Assembly: GCA_003330885.1 (NCBI GenBank)
Contig: CP030277.1
Coordinates: forward strand, 3,522,001 to 3,586,000
Length of the DNA stretch: 64,000 nt
Reading direction: 5' to 3'
DNA from: Rhodobiaceae bacterium
Lineage (GTDB): Bacteria; Pseudomonadota; Alphaproteobacteria; Parvibaculales; Parvibaculaceae
Made by a program: the position numbers and the translations under genes. Position 1 is the first letter of the stretch, and every line of letters starts with the position of its first letter. Positions 59,238 to 64,000 of the stretch are shown one piece after another. Below the pieces are notes generated by a model. That model saw only the letters and a program-made list of their open reading frames with translations, ran no database searches and was not told the origin of the DNA.

Positions 59238-59326
59238 TGGTTTTAGTATAGAGGGTGGGCATAGCGCTAAATCCAAGCCCCCTCTTGCTTTTGGCCCAAA
59301 ACTCCGTATAACTCGCGATCTTCAAA

Positions 59327-59382
59327 GCGTTTCCAGGTGAAGTGGCCAGATCTAACTTGGCGGTTCACCGTCCGGGAACGCG
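59327..59382. repeat. Dispersed palindromic repeat, copy D (long form)
   Basis: Outer arms GCGTTTCC/GGGAACGC, inner arms GGTGAA/TTCACC, with an extra internal AGTGGCCAGATCTAACTTGG also found, with two changes, in copy E. Located upstream of rpmI, after the GIY-YIG island. Confidence 0.8.
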
Positions 59383-59508
59383 ATGAAACAACGAACCGTC
59401 CGGCTCATCTAGGGCATGCCGAGTCGGTTCAAAATGCCAAAAAGGCTAGGGTTTCCTTTGGTTTTCGAAACCCCGGCGCAAAAATCTAGAGAATTTAAGG
59501 AGAGCAAA

Positions 59509-59706
59509 ATGCCCAAGATGAAGACCAAATCGAGCGTGAAAAAGCGTTTCAAGCTGACCGCGTCGGGCAAAGTGCGCCATCCGCAGGCCGGCAAGCAACA
59601 CGGCATGATCAAACGATCAAACAAACAGATCCGCAATCAGCGGGGCACGGCCATTCTGTCCGACCCTGATGCGCGGATTATCAAAAAGATGATGCCTTAC
59701 GGCTAA
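59509..59706 (+). CDS. rpmI: 50S ribosomal protein bL35
   Basis: 65 residues, [20 protein letters not shown] onward with the basic [23 protein letters not shown] and KKMMPYG end, typical bL35. ATG at 59509 after TTTAAGGAGAGCAAA. Followed by rplT after 12 bases. It is detached from infC, which lies 3.8 kb upstream behind a strong terminator. Confidence 0.97.
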   Translation: MPKMKTKSSVKKRFKLTASGKVRHPQAGKQHGMIKRSNKQIRNQRGTAILSDPDARIIKKMMPYG

Positions 59707-59718
59707 GGAGCGAGATCA

Positions 59719-60075
59719 ATGTCACGTGTAAAAAGAGGCGTCACCACCCATGCCCGTCACCGCAAGGTGATCAAAAAGGCGAAGGGTTTCTATGGCCGCC
59801 GTAAGAATACTTTCCGTATTGCCAACCAGGCTGTCGAAAAAGCCGGTCAATACGCATACCGCGACCGCAAGGCCAAGAAGCGGAACTTCCGCTCTCTCTG
59901 GATCCAGCGGATCAACGCTGCTACTCGCCAGCACGGGCTCACCTATGGCCGATTTATCAACGGTCTCGGGCGCGCTGGCATCGAGGTTGACCGGAAAGTT
60001 CTGGCAGACCTCGCCGTCCACGAGCCGGAGGCCTTCAAGTCTTTGGTCGACCAGGCGGAAGCGGCACTTCAATAA
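59719..60075 (+). CDS. rplT: 50S ribosomal protein bL20
   Basis: 118 residues: [69 protein letters not shown] and [22 protein letters not shown], full-length bL20. It assembles early in the 50S subunit and can repress its own operon in other bacteria. Upstream of the pheST leader on the same strand. Confidence 0.97.
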   Translation: MSRVKRGVTTHARHRKVIKKAKGFYGRRKNTFRIANQAVEKAGQYAYRDRKAKKRNFRSLWIQRINAATRQHGLTYGRFINGLGRAGIEVDRKVLADLAVHEPEAFKSLVDQAEAALQ

Positions 60076-60193
60076 GGCGGGATTTCCGGCGGAACTCTGA
60101 CATCAGATGACGCCGGTCCCACCTAGATAATTGAACGTCCAACATTCGAGAACCCCGCAGCTTCTCTTGGGCCGCCTGAACAAAAGGCAGCCA

Positions 60194-60268
60194 ATGCGTT
60201 ATCCGATCGACCAGAATCACAAAACACCTCAATTTCAGGCGTTTTGTGATGTGTTTTTCACCTGGTAG
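60194..60268 (+). CDS. Phe-rich leader peptide of pheST (PheM-like, attenuation)
   Basis: A 24-codon open frame with AAAAGG seven bases before its ATG. Its last 11 codons include four Phe (F14, F17, F21, F22) in QFQAFCDVFFTW, then TAG. It is located between rplT and pheS, the position of E. coli pheM. Ribosome stalling on Phe codons when charged tRNA-Phe is scarce would change folding of the overlapping hairpins and prevent termination at 60288-60305. Too short for routine gene calling. Read directly from sequence; function inferred. Confidence 0.7.
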   Translation: MRYPIDQNHKTPQFQAFCDVFFTW

Positions 60269-60305
60269 ATCGGAAACGACATGAGAGAACCCGTGCGGGG
60301 TTTTT
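60203..60305 (+). promoter_or_regulatory. pheST attenuator: nested hairpins plus intrinsic terminator
   Basis: Outer stem CCGATCGACCAG (60203-60214) with CTGGTAGATCGG (60262-60273), 11 of 12 paired. Inner stem ATCACAAAACACCT/AGGCGTTTTGTGAT (60216-60229/60237-60250), 13 of 14 paired. Both lie in the leader-peptide frame. Downstream is the terminator AACCC-GTGCG-GGGTT with TTT (60288-60305). The arrangement fits coupling of translation of Phe codons to transcription of pheST. Confidence 0.65.
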
Positions 60306-60346
60306 GCGTTTAAGCCGTTCCTGTATCAAGGGCGGAGAGATTCGGA

Positions 60347-60403
60347 GCATTTCCAGGAAAAGTGGCCAAATCTGACTTGGCTGGTTTTCTGTCCGGAAAT
60401 GCG
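60347..60403. repeat. Dispersed palindromic repeat, copy E (long form)
   Basis: Outer arms GCATTTCC/GGAAATGC; inner GGAAAA/TTTTC-like; internal AGTGGCCAAATCTGACTTGG as in copy D. It lies between the attenuator terminator and pheS and provides an upstream in-frame ATG (60399) not used in my call. Confidence 0.8.
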
Positions 60404-60425
60404 ACCAAAAAGGAATCTGGGGAAA

Positions 60426-61508
60426 ATGAGCGATCTAGAAAAGATTGAAGCGGACGTTCTGGCCGCCGTATCAGGCGCCACGACCGAAAGAGACCTGGAA
60501 GAGGTGCGCGTCGGCGCTCTTGGCAAGAAGGGCAGCATTTCTGTGATCATGAAAGGGCTCGGTAAAATGAGCCCGGAAGAGCGCAAGGAAATGGGTCCGG
60601 CCTTGAATGGCCTCAAAACCCGGGTGGGCGACGCGATTGCCGCCCGCAAAGCCGAGCTTTATGAGGCGGCTCTTGAAGAGCGCCTCGCGACTGAAAAAGT
60701 CGATGTCAGCCTGCCTGTCCGCACAACACCGATCGAGCAGGGCCGCATCCATCCGCTGACCCAGACGATGGACGAAATTACGGCCATCTTCTGCGATCTG
60801 GGCTTTGCCGTGGAAGAAGGTCCGGACATTGAGACCGACTATTACAATTTCGAAGCGCTGAATTTCCCCGAAGGCCACCCGGCGCGGGAAATGCACGACA
60901 CATTTTATTTCAACGAGCGCGAAGACGGCACCCGTCCGCTGCTCCGCACCCACACAAGCCCGGTGCAGGTGCGCACCATGGAAAAGAGTGAGCCGCCATT
61001 CCGCTTCATTGCGCCCGGCCGCACCTTCCGCTGTGACAGCGACCAGACCCACACCCCGCAATTCCATCAGGTCGAAGGCCTTGTGGTGGATCGCGACACC
61101 CATATGGGCCACTTGAAGTGGACGCTGGAGGAATTCCTCCGCGCCTATTTCGAAACGGAAGGCGTCGAAATCCGTTTCCGCCCAAGCTTCTTCCCGTTCA
61201 CGGAACCTTCTATGGAAGTGGATGTGCGCTGCGCCCGTCTCGGCAATGAAATCCGCATTGGCGAGGGTGATGATTGGCTCGAAATTCTGGGCTGCGGCAT
61301 GGTGCATCCCAATGTTTTGAAGTCCGCCAACATTGATCCTGATGAGTTCCAGGGTTTTGCCTTTGGCGTCGGCATCGACCGGCTCGCCATGCTGAAATAT
61401 GGCATCCCGGACCTGCGTGCCTTCTTCGAGACCGATCTCCGCTGGCTCCGTCATTACGGTTTTGCCGCACTTGATGTGCCAACACTGGCGGGAGGGCTGT
61501 CATCATGA
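60426..61508 (+). CDS. pheS: Phenylalanyl-tRNA synthetase alpha subunit
   Basis: ATG at 60426 ([15 protein letters not shown]). 360 residues: N-terminal coiled coil, then the class II catalytic core with [54 protein letters not shown] (motif 1/2 region), [12 protein letters not shown], and the motif 3 [22 protein letters not shown]. Overlaps pheT by four bases. Expression probably set by the upstream Phe leader. Confidence 0.97.
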   Translation: MSDLEKIEADVLAAVSGATTERDLEEVRVGALGKKGSISVIMKGLGKMSPEERKEMGPALNGLKTRVGDAIAARKAELYEAALEERLATEKVDVSLPVRTTPIEQGRIHPLTQTMDEITAIFCDLGFAVEEGPDIETDYYNFEALNFPEGHPAREMHDTFYFNEREDGTRPLLRTHTSPVQVRTMEKSEPPFRFIAPGRTFRCDSDQTHTPQFHQVEGLVVDRDTHMGHLKWTLEEFLRAYFETEGVEIRFRPSFFPFTEPSMEVDVRCARLGNEIRIGEGDDWLEILGCGMVHPNVLKSANIDPDEFQGFAFGVGIDRLAMLKYGIPDLRAFFETDLRWLRHYGFAALDVPTLAGGLSS

Positions 61509-63943
61509 AGTTCACCCTCTCCTGGTTGAAAGACCATCTCGAAACCGACGCAACTCTTGATCAGATTGTCGACAAGCTCACCATGATAGGCCTTGAGGTC
61601 GAGGACGTTGTGGACCCGGCGGCAGCGCTTGCCCCCTTCGCAGTGGCACGCATCGTTGAAGCAGGCCCGCATCCTGATGCGGATAAGCTGAAGCTTTGCA
61701 AAGTGGAAGCAGTCGTCGACGGCAAAACCGAAATGCTGCAGGTTGTTTGTGGTGCACCGAACGCAAAGACCGGCCTGCTTGGCATCTTCGCGCCGTCCGG
61801 TGCCACGATCCCGTCAAACGGTATGGTGTTGAAACCCACCAAAATCCGGGGCGTTGAATCAAACGGCATGATGTGCTCCGAGCGTGAGCTCGAACTCTCC
61901 GAAGAGCATGACGGCATTATCGAATTGGATGGGGACGTGGCTGTTGGCACGCCTGCCTCAGAAGCGCTCGGCAAAACCGATCCCATGATCGAGATCGGCA
62001 TCACGCCGAACCGGCCAGACTGTCTGGGTGTCTATGGCATTGCCCGCGATCTCGCGGCGGCAGGCCTTGGCACACTTAAAGAAAAGGCAGTGCCCGCGAT
62101 ATCCGATGCGTTTGAAAGCACTGTTGGTCTTGAGCTCACGTTTGATGAAGAGACAAAAGACGCCTGCCCTGTCTTTGCAGGGCGCATGGTGAAGGGCGTG
62201 AAGAACGGGCCGAGCCCGGCCTGGATGCAGGAACGGCTAATCGCAATCGGCCTGCGCCCCATCAACGCGCTAGTCGATATCACCAACTATCTTTCTTACG
62301 ACCAGGCACGCCCGCTGCATGTGTATGACGTGTCGAAGCTTAGCGGCACAGTTCGTGCGCGCCTGGGCAAGGGTGAAACTTTCACGGCGCTCGACGGCAA
62401 AGAATACAAAGCCGATGATACCATGACGGTGATCGCCGATGATGCCCGCGTGCTGGGTTTTGCAGGTGTCATGGGTGGGGAGACAAGCGGCTCGACGGAA
62501 ACAACGACGGACGTTTTCATCGAGAGCGCCTATTTCGATCCGCGCAGAACGGCTGCAACAGGCCGAAAGACGGGCATTGTGTCAGATGCGCGCTACCGGT
62601 TTGAGCGAGGCATTGACCCGGCTTCAACCCTGCCGGGTGTTGATCGCGCGGCGGCTATGGTGATGGAGCTTTGCGGTGGCGAAGCGTCGACCATGGTTGT
62701 TGCAGGTGAAACACCTGACCATTCCCATGTGATCTCATTTGATCCAGCGCGGGTGTCAAAACTCACCGGCGTCTCCTTGGAAACCACCGAGATCGAAAAA
62801 ATCCTAAGCGACCTGGGCTTTGAGGTGACTGTGGGCGAGGGTGGACGTCTTGATGTGGTCCCGCCAAGCTGGCGCCCGGATGTGTTTGGTGAAGCAGACC
62901 TTGTAGAAGAAGTGGTCCGTATTCACGGGCTCGAGGAAGTCGTTTCAACACCGCTTCCCAAAGGCCACGCGGTTGCCGACCCAGTCTTGAACCTGCCCCA
63001 GAAGCGCTTGCGCAATGCCAAGCGTGTTTTGGCATCTCGCGGCTTTGTTGAAGCGGTCAACTGGTCCTTCATTCCAAAGGCCCACGCAGAGCTGTTCGGC
63101 GGTGGCGAGAATGCCATCGCGCCTCTGGAGTTGGCCAATCCTATTTCAAGTGACATGAGCCATATGCGGCCAGCCATTCTGCCAGGCCTTATTTCGGCCG
63201 CGGGTCGCAACATGGCCCGTGGTGCGCAGGATGTGATGCTCTTTGAGGTTGCGCAGCAATATGAGGGTGATCAGCCGACCGATCAGATCAATGTCGCGAC
63301 AGGCATTCGTCAGGGGTCAGCCGGAATCGGTGGCGCAGGTCGTCATTGGCAAGGTGCAACGACTGCGGTTGATGTGTTTGACGCGAAATCCGATGCGGCA
63401 GCACTGCTCGCAAGTCTTGGGGCAAAGGTCGACAATCTTCAGGTCGCCGCCGATGCGCCAGCCTGGTATCACCCGGGCCGCTCAGGCGTCTTCCGGATGG
63501 GGCCGAAGAATGTGCTTGCGCGGTTTGGGGAAATTCACCCGAAGATTTTGGATGCGCTCGATGTCGCCGGCCCGATTGTTGCGTTTGAGGTCATGATTGA
63601 CGCGATCCCCAAGCCCAAGGTAAAGCCCACCAAAACCAAGCCTGGACTTACCATCCCGGATCTTCAGCCGGTGCGCCGTGACTTTGCCTTCATCGTTGCA
63701 AAGAACCAGGCCGCTGATGCGCTGGTCCGCGCAGCGGCAGGGGCGGACAAGAAGTTGATCACAGGCGTGACGCTTTTTGATGCGTTTGAGGGCGGAAGCC
63801 TAGGTGCCGACGAAAAGTCGCTGGCAATTGAAGTCACGCTTCAGCCGCAGGAAAAGACTCTGACGGACAAAGAGCTCGAAGCGGTGAGTGACAAAATCGT
63901 CGCCGCTGTCGCGAAAGCCACAGGCGGCAAGCTTCGCGGCTAA
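61505..63943 (+). CDS. pheT: Phenylalanyl-tRNA synthetase beta subunit
   Basis: 812 residues, starting ATGA within the pheS stop. Domains: N-terminal and tRNA-binding EMAP-like domain ([22 protein letters not shown]), B3/B4 editing domain ([20 protein letters not shown]), B5 domain, a catalytic-like core ([21 protein letters not shown]) and a C-terminal ferredoxin-like anticodon-binding domain ([23 protein letters not shown]). Forms the (alpha-beta)2 enzyme with PheS. Ends at 63943, overlapping by two to three bases the convergent partial gene. Confidence 0.97.
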   Translation: MKFTLSWLKDHLETDATLDQIVDKLTMIGLEVEDVVDPAAALAPFAVARIVEAGPHPDADKLKLCKVEAVVDGKTEMLQVVCGAPNAKTGLLGIFAPSGATIPSNGMVLKPTKIRGVESNGMMCSERELELSEEHDGIIELDGDVAVGTPASEALGKTDPMIEIGITPNRPDCLGVYGIARDLAAAGLGTLKEKAVPAISDAFESTVGLELTFDEETKDACPVFAGRMVKGVKNGPSPAWMQERLIAIGLRPINALVDITNYLSYDQARPLHVYDVSKLSGTVRARLGKGETFTALDGKEYKADDTMTVIADDARVLGFAGVMGGETSGSTETTTDVFIESAYFDPRRTAATGRKTGIVSDARYRFERGIDPASTLPGVDRAAAMVMELCGGEASTMVVAGETPDHSHVISFDPARVSKLTGVSLETTEIEKILSDLGFEVTVGEGGRLDVVPPSWRPDVFGEADLVEEVVRIHGLEEVVSTPLPKGHAVADPVLNLPQKRLRNAKRVLASRGFVEAVNWSFIPKAHAELFGGGENAIAPLELANPISSDMSHMRPAILPGLISAAGRNMARGAQDVMLFEVAQQYEGDQPTDQINVATGIRQGSAGIGGAGRHWQGATTAVDVFDAKSDAAALLASLGAKVDNLQVAADAPAWYHPGRSGVFRMGPKNVLARFGEIHPKILDALDVAGPIVAFEVMIDAIPKPKVKPTKTKPGLTIPDLQPVRRDFAFIVAKNQAADALVRAAAGADKKLITGVTLFDAFEGGSLGADEKSLAIEVTLQPQEKTLTDKELEAVSDKIVAAVAKATGGKLRG

Positions 63944-64000
63944 TTCTTCTTAAGGAGCTGGTCCAGCAGGTAGGACCACGTGCTGGGCCGGTCCATCTTG
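63940..64000 (-). CDS. C-terminal end of an unidentified gene (truncated by window edge)
   Basis: Minus strand reads 19 sense codons, [19 protein letters not shown], then TAG at 63942-63940, overlapping the pheT stop. An open frame at the window edge, convergent with pheT, is consistent with a gene tail, but too little is visible to name it. Confidence 0.4.
   Translation of the reverse strand, partial: KMDRPSTWSYLLDQLLKKN

Larger units (their letters stand above)
58664..59297. mobile_element. Putative REP/GIY-YIG island flanked by 13-bp direct repeats
   Basis: The segment holds four REP-like palindromes (58700, 58759, 58831, 59207) and one GIY-YIG gene. An identical TTGCTTTTGGCCC occurs at 58664-58676 and 59285-59297, with similar CCAA-containing bases before it, as a target-site duplication might leave. 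The palindromes nearest the gene are inverted relative to each other. It lies between the membrane protein gene and rpmI. Mobility is inferred; there is no transposase. Confidence 0.45.

Noticed and set aside
60194-60305. T-box riboswitch upstream of pheST
   Set aside because: No T-box sequence or specifier-loop layout; instead a translated Phe-rich frame with a terminator, and T-boxes are not usual in proteobacteria.
60471-61454. 327-codon open frame antisense to pheS
   Set aside because: It lies entirely inside the strongly conserved pheS coding sequence and has a low-complexity composition typical of antisense frames in GC-rich genes; no RBS or family motif.

Overview
The window reads as the chromosome of an alphaproteobacterium with about mid-50s % GC. 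The evidence is the lptC-lptA-lptB-rpoN-hpf-ptsN order, an Hsp20-DUF1150 pair, an ECF sigma/ChrR pair of the Rhodobacter RpoE-ChrR type, the GST-queG pair, and an infC/rpmI/rplT/pheST neighbourhood. Gene content (wax ester synthase, LLM monooxygenase, acyl-CoA ligase, FAD hydroxylase) would suit a marine Rhodobiaceae/Parvibaculum-like bacterium. That placement is an inference from content, not a database result.

Layout. 0-13.3 kb is accessory catabolism: a TetR-controlled FAD monooxygenase, a degenerate SDR, a DUF6640-like membrane protein and an exported FAH-fold protein; an epoxide-hydrolase-like enzyme; an acyl-CoA ligase; a DHFR-like protein; a hybrid histidine kinase; and an unusual Rieske-ferredoxin/ThDP-enzyme fusion. 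13.4-22.6 kb is a neutral-lipid region: monoacylglycerol-lipase-like hydrolase, DUF3336 patatin lipase, gpsA (opposite strand), WS/DGAT, PlsB-type acyltransferase and a HAD-PlsC fusion. Together these cover glycerol-3-phosphate supply, triacylglycerol/wax-ester synthesis and lipolysis. 22.8-25.3 kb has NhaA and an SbtA/SbtB-like bicarbonate uptake pair.

25.5-32.6 kb is a singlet-oxygen/photo-oxidative stress region: rpoE-chrR, an FAD oxidoreductase-DUF1365 operon, an operon of DUF6134, SDR and NTF2-like genes, and a photolyase. Three promoters share the layout TGATCY-N16-CGTA, in front of rpoE, the FAD gene and the DUF6134 operon, which makes the locus look like a self-contained sigma-E regulon. 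32.7-38.2 kb contains a cupin and a tryptophan-tryptophylquinone amine dehydrogenase cluster (mauB-E-D-A, cytochrome c, TetR) without mauG, divergent from a VOC protein. 38.2-47.8 kb is core: Hsp20/DUF1150, ptsN, hpf, rpoN, lptBAC, rnd, tRNA-Leu(CAG), an NDUFA9-like protein and uppP. 47.9-53.3 kb has a CueR-like regulator, GST, queG, a TPR protein, an epimerase-like protein, a small conserved protein and an alpha/beta hydrolase.

53.4-64 kb carries a GT4 glycosyltransferase with a small partner, infC (AUA start), GDPD, LLM oxidoreductase, a membrane protein, a GIY-YIG gene bracketed by REP-like palindromes, then rpmI-rplT and pheST. pheST is preceded by a newly read Phe-rich leader peptide with a terminator, indicating transcription attenuation. 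A dispersed palindromic repeat family (about 44-57 bp, arms GCATTTCC/GGAAATGC) occurs at least five times, plus one divergent copy, several inside operons. Start codons were chosen by ribosome-binding sites and family N-termini and are flagged where uncertain.
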